A stretch of 7,427 bases of DNA from JACDAN01 sp046714355 (GCA_046714355.1 JBKKAR010000110.1:1-7427), one strand, 5' to 3'; counted from the first letter of the stretch, positions 1 through 5,354 are shown. Made by a program: numbers and translations. The notes: generated from the sequence alone by a model not told the origin.

Positions 1-214
1 CCGCGGGGTAGACGAAGGATCCGCCGACCCCGACAGCGTCGGGCGGGCCGGACACCGCCCCCGCTATGGCGCCACCCTGCCCGGGGACGGAAACCTGGAT
101 CGCGAAGGCTTCCGCGCTCGGCTTGCCTGCGCGAACAGCGGAGGACACGCCGCTCGATCCCGTCAGCGCGAGGACCGCAGCGGCGCCCAGGACGAATGCC
201 GAACGCCTGACCAC
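1..214 (-). CDS. Secreted protein of unknown function, N-terminal part (runs off left edge)
   Basis: A minus-strand frame opens at GTG 214 and stays open for 71 codons to the left edge of the window. The N-terminus is a clear Sec signal peptide: MVRRSAFVLGAAAVLALTGS, with arginines at residues 3-4, a hydrophobic core at about 6-18 and small residues around 20-30 where cleavage could occur. The mature part begins about residue 30 and is rich in Gly, Ala and Val, with alternating hydrophobic residues (AFAIQVSVPG, VGVGGSFVYP) that suggest beta strands. An in-frame TAA lies four codons upstream, so GTG 214 is the only sensible start. There is no Shine-Dalgarno; a TAATGT hexamer sits six bases before the GTG. 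It is divergent from the ZIP permease gene. The sequence loosely recalls actinobacterial surface proteins with a beta-rich N-terminus, but the family cannot be named from this fragment. Confidence 0.7.
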   Translation of the reverse strand, partial: MVRRSAFVLGAAAVLALTGSSGVSSAVRAGKPSAEAFAIQVSVPGQGGAIAGAVSGPPDAVGVGGSFVYPA

Positions 215-220
215 CCTGGG

Positions 221-226
221 ACATTA
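221..226 (-). promoter_or_regulatory. -10-like hexamer TAATGT, leaderless promoter
   Basis: TAATGT on the minus strand is followed by exactly six bases (CCCAGG) and then the GTG start at 214. This spacing would put the transcription start at the start codon. No good -35 element is visible 16-18 bases upstream. Confidence 0.45.
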
Positions 227-300
227 TTGGCGACGTTGCGGTCGGGTGTGAATGATTCGCTCAGGATCGCGCTTGGTGGTTCAGTGAGAATCACCGGCGA

Positions 301-1023
301 GTGACCTGGATCGCGATCCCACTGGCCGGCTTGACCGTCGTTTCCACCCTCGTCGGAGGAGCGCTCGCACTTCGGCTCCACCGCGAGCTACAGACTGCGA
401 TCGCGCTCTCGGGCGGGATCGTCGTCGCAGTTGCCCTCTTCGACCTCATTCCCGAGGCGTTGGAGGCGGTGGGAGACACGCATCGGGTCACAACCCTCGT
501 CGGCGCCGGTTTCCTCATCTTCTTCGTCGCGCACCGATACCTCGTGCTCCACCATCGCGACAACCCGGACGAGGCGGCGACCCACCCGCAGGTCGGTGCG
601 ATGGGCGCCACTGCCCTCGCGTTCCACACGTTCACGGACGGTCTCGCGATCGGCCTCGCTTTCGGGCTCGACACCGGGACGGGGATCCTGGTGCTCGTCG
701 CGGTCATGTCCCACGACTTCGCCGACGGCATCAACGCCGTGACCTTCATCCTCCGACAGGGCGGGACCCGACGAGTGGCGTTTCGCTGGCTGACACTCGT
801 CGCCGTGGCTCCGCTCTTCGGGGCGGCGACCGGCGCGGCGATCGACGTCTCGGAGAGCACGCTCGGGCACCTGCTGGCGATCTACGCGGGCGTCTTCCTC
901 TACATCGGGGCCGGTGACCTCCTGCCGGAAGCGCACAGCCACAACCCATCTCGGCTGCGGGTGCTGACGACGCTCGGCGGTTTCGGTGCGATCTTCGCGC
1001 TCACGAAGATCGCCGGCCACTAG
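301..1023 (+). CDS. ZIP family divalent metal permease
   Basis: A 240-residue polytopic membrane protein, close to the usual length of bacterial ZIP (ZupT/GufA-type) permeases, which move Zn2+ or other divalent metals towards the cytoplasm. Hydrophobic segments lie at about 3-24, 35-52, 64-80, 100-123, 127-150, 163-182, 188-207 and 220-236. The family's paired metal motifs are visible as HTFTDGLAIG (from residue 109) and HDFADGINAV (from residue 138); in known ZIP proteins these helices (TM4 and TM5) form the binuclear metal site. Other family-like pieces are DLIPEAL (48-54) and LPEAHSH (208-214). The second motif has Asp139 where many relatives have Glu (HExPEG), and Asp replaces Glu in both PEG positions. 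The loop at 84-95 holds several His and Asp residues that could bind metal. GTG 301 is the only start between an in-frame TGA at 253 and the first helix; no strong Shine-Dalgarno precedes it. Metal specificity cannot be told from sequence. Confidence 0.85.
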   Translation: MTWIAIPLAGLTVVSTLVGGALALRLHRELQTAIALSGGIVVAVALFDLIPEALEAVGDTHRVTTLVGAGFLIFFVAHRYLVLHHRDNPDEAATHPQVGAMGATALAFHTFTDGLAIGLAFGLDTGTGILVLVAVMSHDFADGINAVTFILRQGGTRRVAFRWLTLVAVAPLFGAATGAAIDVSESTLGHLLAIYAGVFLYIGAGDLLPEAHSHNPSRLRVLTTLGGFGAIFALTKIAGH

Positions 1024-1065
1024 CCGCTCCGCGACTCTTGAGTTCCTCAACCCTGATTCGCTCAG

Positions 1066-1090
1066 GCGGAACCGGCAAAGCCGGCTCCGC
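1066..1090 (-). terminator. Hairpin between convergent genes, candidate terminator
   Basis: An 11-bp stem (1066-1076 with 1080-1090) closes a three-base loop. The only non-Watson-Crick position is A1071 opposite C1085. In the minus-strand RNA this becomes a U-G wobble, so the stem is continuous there, while the plus-strand RNA has an A-C mismatch. It lies 12 bases beyond the stop of the minus-strand gene at 1102-1497 and 42 bases beyond the stop of the ZIP gene. No U-tract follows on either strand, so intrinsic termination is inferred from position and stem strength only. Confidence 0.5.
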
Positions 1091-1101
1091 GACCCAACGC
1101 T

Positions 1102-1497
1102 CTAGGGGGCTTCGAGCCGCTTCTTCGCGAAGTCGCGGAAGCGCCGGCGGGCCTCCTCGTCGGGGCCGAGCGGATCCTCGTCGCCGTAGGAGGGGTCCGC
1201 AGCGATTTCGTCCGCGACGGCACGAACCTCGCGGGCGACGGCGTCCCGGTGCGCCGGGTCGGCAAGCAGCCGCTCGATCCACGTCTCCGACCCGTCGTAG
1301 AGGGCGAGCTCGCTATCGACGAGCAGCTCTCCGAGTAGGAGGCCCACGCGGATGTACGCGAACGTCCGGAAAGCGAGCAGCCGGTGCGGAGAAGAGACGA
1401 GCGCGTCCAGCTCGGCGTCCTCCTCCTGGATGTGCGCGACGATGCTGCCGATCGGCTCGTCGACGAGCGGGATCCAGAGCTCATCCGGGCGAGCCAT
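1102..1497 (-). CDS. Hypothetical acidic soluble protein
   Basis: A 131-residue protein I do not recognise. It has no signal peptide or membrane helix. It is rich in Asp, Glu, Leu and Arg and reads as mostly helical. The first half (MARPDELWIPLVDEP, then IVAHIQEEDAELDALV and a Leu-rich stretch at about 40-68) could pack as helices. The C-terminal third is strongly charged and ends in EEARRRFRDFAKKRLEAP. It is the last gene of a minus-strand run with the two TauE-like genes, nine bases after the stop of the preceding one, so it may be co-transcribed. It also has its own -10-like hexamer overlapping that stop codon. ATG 1497 fits this promoter; no Shine-Dalgarno is present. It is probably a real gene given its codon pattern and operon position, but its function is unknown. 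Confidence 0.65.
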   Translation of the reverse strand: MARPDELWIPLVDEPIGSIVAHIQEEDAELDALVSSPHRLLAFRTFAYIRVGLLLGELLVDSELALYDGSETWIERLLADPAHRDAVAREVRAVADEIAADPSYGDEDPLGPDEEARRRFRDFAKKRLEAP

Positions 1498-1503
1498 GGA
1501 GAG

Positions 1504-1509
1504 AGTTTA
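1504..1509 (-). promoter_or_regulatory. -10-like hexamer TAAACT, leaderless promoter
   Basis: TAAACT is followed by six bases (CTCTCC) and the ATG at 1497. Its first three bases are the TAA stop of the upstream TauE-like gene, so the promoter, if real, overlaps that stop codon. It would allow separate expression of the hypothetical gene from within the operon. No -35 is evident. Confidence 0.4.
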
Positions 1510-1887
1510 GGAGGGTTTGGCGGAACGAAGAGCGCGCAGGGCTACCTGCGCCGCGACACCGAACAAGAGCAGTGCGAATAGTTGGCGGAGGAGATCCTCA
1601 GACAGCGCGTCCGCGATCCGGACTCCCAGCTCTATTCCCACCACGGCGACGACACCGAGCATCGCGGCCGTCCGCCACTGGACGTTGCCGTACCCGTGTT
1701 GCCGCCAGGCGCCGGCGGCGACCGTCGGCAGGATCGCGGCCAGAGAGGTTGCCGCGGCCTCTAGCTGCCCGAGGCCCAACGCGAGCACGAGGGTCGGCAC
1801 GAACAGAATCCCGCCGCCGACGCCGAAGAAGCCCGCGACCACACCTGCGAACAGGCCGAGCGCGATCGCTGCGATCACGGCTTCCAT
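1507..1887 (-). CDS. TauE/SafE-type membrane protein, C-terminal-half homologue
   Basis: A 126-residue integral membrane protein equal to one half of a normal TauE/SafE (TSUP) transporter of about 240-260 residues, a family linked to export of sulfite, sulfonates and related organic anions. The signature glycine motif is at 21-26 (FGVGGG), followed by ILFVPTLVLALGLG, with TSLAAILPT at 47-55 and GYGNVQWR at 65-72, as in the second repeat of full-length members. About four hydrophobic segments are present (5-35, 45-62, 73-92, 102-119). The ATG at 1887 overlaps the TGA of the upstream half-gene by one base (TGATG), which implies translational coupling and equal amounts of both halves. Together they make 239 residues, the size of one full transporter. 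The likely product is a heterodimer; the substrate is unknown. Confidence 0.8.
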   Translation of the reverse strand: MEAVIAAIALGLFAGVVAGFFGVGGGILFVPTLVLALGLGQLEAAATSLAAILPTVAAGAWRQHGYGNVQWRTAAMLGVVAVVGIELGVRIADALSEDLLRQLFALLLFGVAAQVALRALRSAKPS

Positions 1888-2228
1888 CAGACGAGCAGCG
1901 CGATCCCGACGACGACGAGGAGCAGCGAGAACGCGAATGCGAGCGCCCGCTGGGACAGCCGCTGTTGCAGCGCCGCGCCCGCGACGGCTCCAGCCGCGGC
2001 GGGCAGGCCGACGAGGGCCGCGTACCCGAAGTCGACCTCGCCTCGAACGCCGTATGCGATCGTCCCCGCCAGCGCGATCACGCCGATCGCGGCGAGCGAC
2101 GTCCCGGTCGCGACCCGCGTCTCATAGCCGAGCAGGAGCATGAGCAGCGGCACGATCAGGATGCCACCGCCGACACCGAAGAGCGCGCTGAAGAATCCGG
2201 CCGCGAGCCCGATGAGCACCAGCCGCAC
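1887..2228 (-). CDS. TauE/SafE-type membrane protein, N-terminal-half homologue
   Basis: A 113-residue membrane protein matching the first repeat of TauE/SafE (TSUP) transporters. It starts MRLVLIGLAAGFFSALFGVG; the FGVGGG motif is at 17-22, followed by ILIVPLLMLLLG, TGTSLAAIGV at 41-50 and GEVDFGYA at 63-70. There are four hydrophobic segments (about 3-33, 42-60, 68-88, 95-113), and the stop comes right after the fourth. The frame is open further upstream, but that extension is antisense to otsB and not transporter-like. GTG 2228 is preceded by a TACGAT hexamer and six bases, which supports it as a leaderless start. It is the first gene of the minus-strand run. It could also be a full-length gene split by mutation, but the clean stop/start overlap and the well-formed second half favour a genuine two-gene arrangement. 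Confidence 0.8.
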   Translation of the reverse strand: MRLVLIGLAAGFFSALFGVGGGILIVPLLMLLLGYETRVATGTSLAAIGVIALAGTIAYGVRGEVDFGYAALVGLPAAAGAVAGAALQQRLSQRALAFAFSLLLVVVGIALLV

Positions 2229-2234
2229 GGCCGT

Positions 2235-2240
2235 ATCGTA
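2235..2240 (-). promoter_or_regulatory. -10-like hexamer TACGAT, leaderless promoter of the TauE pair
   Basis: TACGAT on the minus strand is followed by six bases (ACGGCC) and GTG 2228. The hexamer fills half of the 12-base gap to the otsB ATG on the other strand, so the two divergent promoters must overlap or lie inside the opposite gene. No -35 element is evident. Confidence 0.5.
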
Positions 2241-2978
2241 ATGTCCGCCGCGGTGAGCGCCCCCGTCCGGCTGGTGCGATTCCGAAGCGAGCCGCAGCGA
2301 GCGGCGGTCCTCCTCGACCTCGACGGCACCCTCGCGCCGATCGTCGAGCGTCCCGAGGACGCGGCAGTTCCGGAGGAAGCCCGGCGGGAAGTCGAGCGGT
2401 TGGCCGGGCGCTACGGGCTCGTCGCCTGCATCAGCGGGCGGCCTGCGGCTGACGCGCGGCGACTCGTCGGGCTCGACGGGATCGAGTACGTCGGCGTGCA
2501 CGGTCTCGAGAGCCATCCGGGAGTGCCCGAGTACACACCGCTGCTCGAGGAGCTGATCGAGACCGTGGATTGGCCGTGGCTGGTCGAGACGAAGGCGGGC
2601 GTGACCGCCGCGTTTCACTACCGGGAGGCCGACGACGCGGAGGTCGAGCCCGCCGTCGAGGCCCTCATCCGTGCGGTGGAGCAACTGGGGCTCACCCTCC
2701 AGCGCGGGCGCAAGGTGGTCGAGGTGCGGCCGCCCATCGACGTCGACAAGGGGACCGCGGCCCGCTCCCTGCTCTCCGAGCACGGGCTCGAGCGAGCGCT
2801 TTACGCCGGCGACGACACGACCGACCTCGACGCGTTCCGCGGGCTCGACGATGCCGGCCTCGACGCGTCGGTCAAGGTCGCCGTCGCCTCGCTGGAGATG
2901 AATCCGGCGCTCATGAACGCCGCCGACTTCGTGGTCGACGGCCCCGCCGGGCTGCTCGAGCTCCTACGCCAGCTCTAG
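2241..2978 (+). CDS. otsB: Trehalose-6-phosphate phosphatase
   Basis: This HAD-superfamily enzyme dephosphorylates trehalose 6-phosphate to trehalose, the second step of the OtsA/OtsB route to this osmoprotectant; it is cytoplasmic. In the 245-residue product the motifs come in family order: motif I LLDLDGTLAPIV with catalytic Asp26 and Asp28, motif II ISGRP (Ser65), the cap-domain stretch ETKAGVTAAFHYR (about 116-128), GRKVVEVRP with Lys158, DKGTA (169-173), and motif IV GDDTTDLDAF with Asp191, Asp192 and Asp195. The length is normal for bacterial OtsB. ATG 2241 has no Shine-Dalgarno. An in-frame GTG at 2253 is an alternative start, and a TAATGT hexamer eight bases before it could make that a leaderless start. 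The frame is open far upstream, but that part is Arg-rich antisense of the TauE genes. No otsA is in the window, so the synthase must be elsewhere. Confidence 0.93.
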   Translation: MSAAVSAPVRLVRFRSEPQRAAVLLDLDGTLAPIVERPEDAAVPEEARREVERLAGRYGLVACISGRPAADARRLVGLDGIEYVGVHGLESHPGVPEYTPLLEELIETVDWPWLVETKAGVTAAFHYREADDAEVEPAVEALIRAVEQLGLTLQRGRKVVEVRPPIDVDKGTAARSLLSEHGLERALYAGDDTTDLDAFRGLDDAGLDASVKVAVASLEMNPALMNAADFVVDGPAGLLELLRQL

Positions 2979-3024
2979 AGCTCGTTCGAGGGTGTGGCTC
3001 GTCGCCAGGGTGCGATGGGTGGAT

Positions 3025-3090
3025 GCCAGGCCCGGACGCAGGCCGCGTTCATATCCACAGATATGGGCGCGGCCGAGGACGACGCCTGGC
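3025..3090 (+). repeat. Nested inverted repeats between otsB and the SRPBCC gene
   Basis: An inner 15-bp stem (3041-3055 with 3060-3074) closes a CACA tetraloop. An outer 7-bp arm (GCCAGGC 3025-3031 with GCCTGGC 3084-3090) flanks it. The inner stem has two T-G positions (3048/3067 and 3049/3066) that are G-U wobbles in the plus-strand RNA but A-C mismatches in the minus-strand RNA, so the structure suits the otsB transcript. It starts about 60 bases after the otsB stop. No U-tract follows. It may act as a terminator, a 3'-end stabiliser or part of a small RNA. Nothing else is evident in the 135-base gap. Confidence 0.65.
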
Positions 3091-3113
3091 GCCGCCCAGC
3101 GCGGCCTGGCGGC

Positions 3114-3569
3114 TCAGCTCCCATGCTGGAATGAGCTCTTAGCCCCGAGCCCCTTCGCCAGTTGGTCGAGCGCTCGCTCCGCCTGCTGGGTAGCGACCGG
3201 TCCGAGTGCCCGGCTCGAGAGGCCGCTGAGGATCCCTGCAGCGTCGATCTCGGCCGCCCAGTGCATGAGCGTCCCGGCCCCGTCGGGCTCGAGGTCGAAG
3301 GAGCTGTCGACCGAGATCCGGCCGCCGAGGCTCTTCCCCCAGGCCAGAAACCGGGCGTGCTCTGGCTCTCGCACGTCTTCCAGCCGGACCGAGAATCGCA
3401 GCCGTAACCCGCCGGGAAACGGTGGCCGGGCGTGAACCGTCCACTCGCCGCGCTCCGCCTCGATCCGTTCGATGGCCGAGAAGGCGTCCGCCATCTCGTC
3501 GGGGTCGGTCAAGGCACGGTAGACCGCTTCCGGCGGGGCGTCGAACCGCCGCTTCCCCTCGATGCGCAC
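3114..3569 (-). CDS. SRPBCC (CoxG-like, START/Bet v1 fold) protein
   Basis: A 151-residue soluble protein of the SRPBCC hydrophobic-ligand-binding superfamily, most like the CoxG (carbon monoxide dehydrogenase subunit G) branch. It opens with MRIEGKRRFDAPPEAVYRAL, the typical first strand and helix. FPGGLRLRFSVRLEDV follows at about 51-66, then GGRISVDSSFDLEPDGAGT (82-100), then LMHWAAEID, and a long C-terminal helix from about 122. These features and the length fit the family. Upstream in-frame codons exist to a TTG at 3605, but that TTG lies inside the -35 element; GTG 3569 follows a good -10 by seven bases and starts exactly where family members start. No cox/CODH genes are nearby, so a role with CO dehydrogenase is not supported; many such proteins are stand-alone and of unknown function. 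It faces otsB, with the structured gap between their ends. Confidence 0.8.
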   Translation of the reverse strand: MRIEGKRRFDAPPEAVYRALTDPDEMADAFSAIERIEAERGEWTVHARPPFPGGLRLRFSVRLEDVREPEHARFLAWGKSLGGRISVDSSFDLEPDGAGTLMHWAAEIDAAGILSGLSSRALGPVATQQAERALDQLAKGLGAKSSFQHGS

Positions 3570-3576
3570 GGCGGAA

Positions 3577-3605
3577 ACTCTATGAGCTGGTGCCCCTCCA
3601 GCCAA
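3577..3605 (-). promoter_or_regulatory. Complete -35/-10 promoter, leaderless start
   Basis: TTGGCT (3605-3600) is a four-of-six match to TTGACA. It is followed by 17 bases, then TAGAGT (3582-3577), then seven bases, then GTG 3569. This is the best-formed promoter in the window and fixes the start of the SRPBCC gene. Confidence 0.6.
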
Positions 3606-3615
3606 TACACGCCTA

Positions 3616-3637
3616 CTTCTGGCCCGCGACCCAGAAG
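3616..3637 (-). terminator. Hairpin after the secreted Ig-like gene, candidate terminator
   Basis: A perfect 7-bp stem (CTTCTGG 3616-3622 with CCAGAAG 3631-3637) has an eight-base loop and lies about 25 bases past the stop at 3663 on the minus strand. It sits just upstream of the SRPBCC promoter, so it would separate the two transcripts. There is no strong U-tract. Confidence 0.45.
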
Positions 3638-3662
3638 CGGGGCAGCATCAGCTGAAGAGGCA

Positions 3663-3950
3663 CTAGCGGACGCGGTAGCGGGCGCAGCTGCGGCCCTGGT
3701 TCCCCGCGCGATCCCAGGCCGTGATGCAGATCTTGTAGACCCCGGCCGGGAGCCGGCGGGCGAGCGGCCGGATGCTGTAGAAGCGCTGCTTCACCCGCCA
3801 GGCGACGGGCGCGAAGGGAGTCCGGCCCTCGAGCACAGGCAGCCCGCGGTAGGTGAGGAGGGCGCGCATGCGAACCTCGCTCTTGTTGTCTCGAACCTGC
3901 GCGGAGAAGTAGGCGCGCGACCCCCGCCGCGCGCTTCCCGACAGCGTCAC
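3663..3950 (-). pseudogene. C-terminal domain of the secreted Ig-like protein, out of frame
   Basis: This frame encodes about 95 residues that read as a small beta-sandwich domain: VTLSGSARRGSRAYFSAQVR, then VRMRALLTYRGLPVLEG, YSIRPLARRLPAGVYKICIT and AWDRAGNQGRSCARYRVR at the end. Repeats of this kind (a 'D-x-T-x-P' opening, 'aGxYxxCxxAWDxAGN' near the end) occur at the C-termini of secreted actinobacterial proteins. It lacks a signal peptide. Its expected opening, IDQTRP, is encoded at the end of the preceding gene in another frame. Adding one C to the CCCC run (plus-strand GGGG 3956-3959) would join the two into a single 249-residue protein. Alternatively it is a separate gene starting at GTG 3950, which overlaps the upstream TGA by four bases (GTGA). 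I favour one gene broken by a frameshift or a base-calling error; the function is unknown. Confidence 0.6.
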
Positions 3951-4411
3951 ACGTAGGGGCGGGTCTGGTCGATCTGCGGAGGCGGCTCGACGCCGGTGAA
4001 CATCCACGTCGCGCTCTCGGCCGGCTCGTCGGCGCCCGCGATCTTCACCTTCCAGTAGTACCTGCCCTTCCAGATGTGGTTCGGACGGAAGCTCGTCCAG
4101 CAGTTCACGTTCGTGACGGGGCAGGTCTGGTTCCCGCCGGAGACGTTCTGCGTGAACGCCGGATCGGTCGCCCACTCCACGGAGATGATCACGGCGCCGA
4201 CGGAAGGCGGCTGGGGCCAGTCGATCCGCCATTGGAAAGTGACCGCGTTGAGGTTCTCCACCGAGCTCTGGATCAGCGCGCCGTTGGCCGGGGCGATCAG
4301 CGTGATCTGCGGCCCAGCCATCTGAGCGACGACGGCTCCACCGGGCAGCGGCCCCGCGGCGGCGATGGCCACGATGGCGATAAACAGGACGGCGCGGGCG
4401 GCGCGGCGCAT
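3947..4411 (-). CDS. Secreted Ig/fibronectin-like protein, N-terminal part, truncated by frameshift
   Basis: 154 codons as read. Residues 1-30 are a Sec signal peptide (MRRAARAVLFIAIVAIAAAG, cleavage near AVVA-Q at about 29). The mature part resembles a fibronectin III/Ig-like domain: PQITLIAPANGALI (34-47), VTFQWRIDWP, SVEWATDPAFT, a Cys pair in NQTCPVTNVNCW, then IWKGRYYWKVKIAG and SATWMFTG as the closing strands, typical of extracellular proteins with a 'YYWKV' strand. The frame ends at IDQTRPYV and stop, just where a second domain should begin, and that domain is found in the -1 frame. Start: ATG 4411 abuts a GGAGG, an unusually short distance for a Shine-Dalgarno, but no other start precedes the signal peptide. 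A TAGCGT hexamer at 4437-4432 could serve as the -10. No catalytic motif is seen; a binding or surface role is inferred. Confidence 0.75.
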   Translation of the reverse strand: MRRAARAVLFIAIVAIAAAGPLPGGAVVAQMAGPQITLIAPANGALIQSSVENLNAVTFQWRIDWPQPPSVGAVIISVEWATDPAFTQNVSGGNQTCPVTNVNCWTSFRPNHIWKGRYYWKVKIAGADEPAESATWMFTGVEPPPQIDQTRPYV

Positions 4412-4434
4412 CCTCCAAGAGTTCGGACAGAACG

Positions 4435-4578
4435 CTAGGCGCCAAGATCCCTGAGAGGGAGGCCCCAGGTCACGAGCATGAGCAGGACGCGCTGCTCGCC
4501 CAGCGCCGCGGCCGAGCCGGAGCCCGGCACCAGCACGAGCACGAGCACGACGATCGTCAACAGAAACAGCCTGCGCAC
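4435..4578 (-). pseudogene. Short frame with signal peptide, possible remnant of a larger secreted protein
   Basis: GTG 4578 opens a 47-codon frame. Residues 1-25 form a textbook signal peptide (MRRLFLLTIVVLVLVLVPGS, then GSAAA), followed by LGEQRVLLMLVTWGLPLRDLGA and TAG at 4437. The stretch 'xxRVLLMLVTWG' is like the start of the mature domain of some actinobacterial secreted proteins, including M6-type metalloprotease-like ones, as I recall them, but no catalytic region follows. It may be a decayed gene whose remainder was deleted, or a real small secreted peptide. A weak AGGGG lies two bases before the GTG. It sits between the helical secreted-protein gene and the Ig-like gene, all on the minus strand, and its stop is 23 bases before the latter's ATG. 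Confidence 0.4.
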
Positions 4579-4617
4579 AACCCCTAGTGCACCGGAGCGG
4601 CGCGCAGGGTTCTCGGT

Positions 4618-5322
4618 TTAGAAGGCGGGTCGAAGCATCGGCCCTTCGTTGCCCTGGAACTCACGGAACTCATGGTCGTCGAGGCGAGGGAAGCCGCGCC
4701 CGGGTCCCAGCCGCAGGAACCGACTGTTGACGAAGTCGCCGATTCGCTCCCGTAGGCCGATCACGAAGTCGTCCGCTTCTTCTCGCGTCAGCTGTCCGTC
4801 CTTGACCGCCTGGTCGATCCGCTTGCGCGACTCGGCAAACAGCTCGTCGACGAGACCGTCAACCGACTTGTCCCGATCACGGGCGACTTGGGCGAGCGTC
4901 TTGCCGTCTTCGATCTGGCTCCGAAGAGTCGACTCGGCCATGCCGAGGTACTTCGCGGCCGCCTCCAGCTTGAAGGAGAGATGAAAACGGAACTCCCTCT
5001 TGAAATTGCCCGGACCGTGGTGGCGGAAGCCGGGCCCCAGGAACGGGACCTCGTTCGCCTCGATCCGTGACTTGAGGGCATCTCCCTCAGCCTTTGTCAT
5101 CTGGCCGGCCTTGACCGCGGCGTCGACCCTGTTCTTCAGCGCCGTCTTCAACGCGGTCGTCAGCCGCTCCGGCGTGACGCCGAGTTGGTTCGCGGCGTCA
5201 TTGACGACTGCGCGGCTCTCTTGCTGCGTGGAGGCGAGCTTGGTCGCGGCAACGGCCGCCCCCGCCCCGGAGACCGCCACGAGCGCGACGAGCCCGGCTG
5301 CGATTTTTTGGATGCGTGTCAT
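4618..5322 (-). CDS. Secreted helical-repeat protein, probable two-component target
   Basis: A 234-residue exported protein. The signal peptide is at 1-26 (MTRIQKIAAGLVALVAVSGA, cleavage near AVAA-T). The mature protein is charged and helical, with two related units. Unit 1 (about 43-88) is NQLGVTPERLTTALKTAL, then NRVDAAVKAGQMTKAEGDAL. Unit 2 (about 120-194) is AAAKYLGMAESTLRSQIEDG, then KTLAQVARDRDKSVDGLVDEL and RIDQAVKDGQLTREEADDF. The 'LG(V/M)...L' start and '(K/Q)AGQ(M/L)T(K/R)xE(A/G)D' end recur in each. Such repeats are common in secreted proteins of actinobacteria and Firmicutes whose function is unknown. A Gly/Arg/His-rich linker (93-113) and an acidic tail with FREFQGNE follow. The gene starts 44 bases after the histidine kinase stop and has the shared regulator box upstream, so it is probably part of, or controlled by, that signalling unit. 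ATG 5322 follows a GGGG-rich stretch. Confidence 0.8.
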   Translation of the reverse strand: MTRIQKIAAGLVALVAVSGAGAAVAATKLASTQQESRAVVNDAANQLGVTPERLTTALKTALKNRVDAAVKAGQMTKAEGDALKSRIEANEVPFLGPGFRHHGPGNFKREFRFHLSFKLEAAAKYLGMAESTLRSQIEDGKTLAQVARDRDKSVDGLVDELFAESRKRIDQAVKDGQLTREEADDFVIGLRERIGDFVNSRFLRLGPGRGFPRLDDHEFREFQGNEGPMLRPAF

Positions 5323-5354
5323 GTCCCCATCGAACCAGCCGACCTTAAAAAACC

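Noticed and set aside
253..1066. 13-base exact repeat TGATTCGCTCAGG at 253-265 and 1054-1066 flanking the ZIP gene
   Set aside because: In a window of this length about one chance repeat of 13 bases is not surprising, and there is no transposase or target-site structure.
1038..2240. Long plus-strand open frame running into otsB, which would give a protein of over 600 residues
   Set aside because: The upstream part is Arg-rich, low-complexity and antisense to the TauE and hypothetical genes; only the part from 2241 onward reads as OtsB.
2229..2783. N-terminal extension of the upstream TauE half-gene on the minus strand
   Set aside because: It is antisense to otsB and has no membrane segments; GTG 2228 has a well-placed -10 and starts at the first helix.
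3114..3569. Assignment of the SRPBCC protein as a CO dehydrogenase accessory subunit
   Set aside because: The fold matches CoxG, but no cox or molybdenum-enzyme genes are nearby, so only the fold is claimed.
4533..4552. Tandem GAGCAC-like repeat
   Set aside because: It is explained by alternating Leu/Val codons in the signal peptide of the small reading frame.
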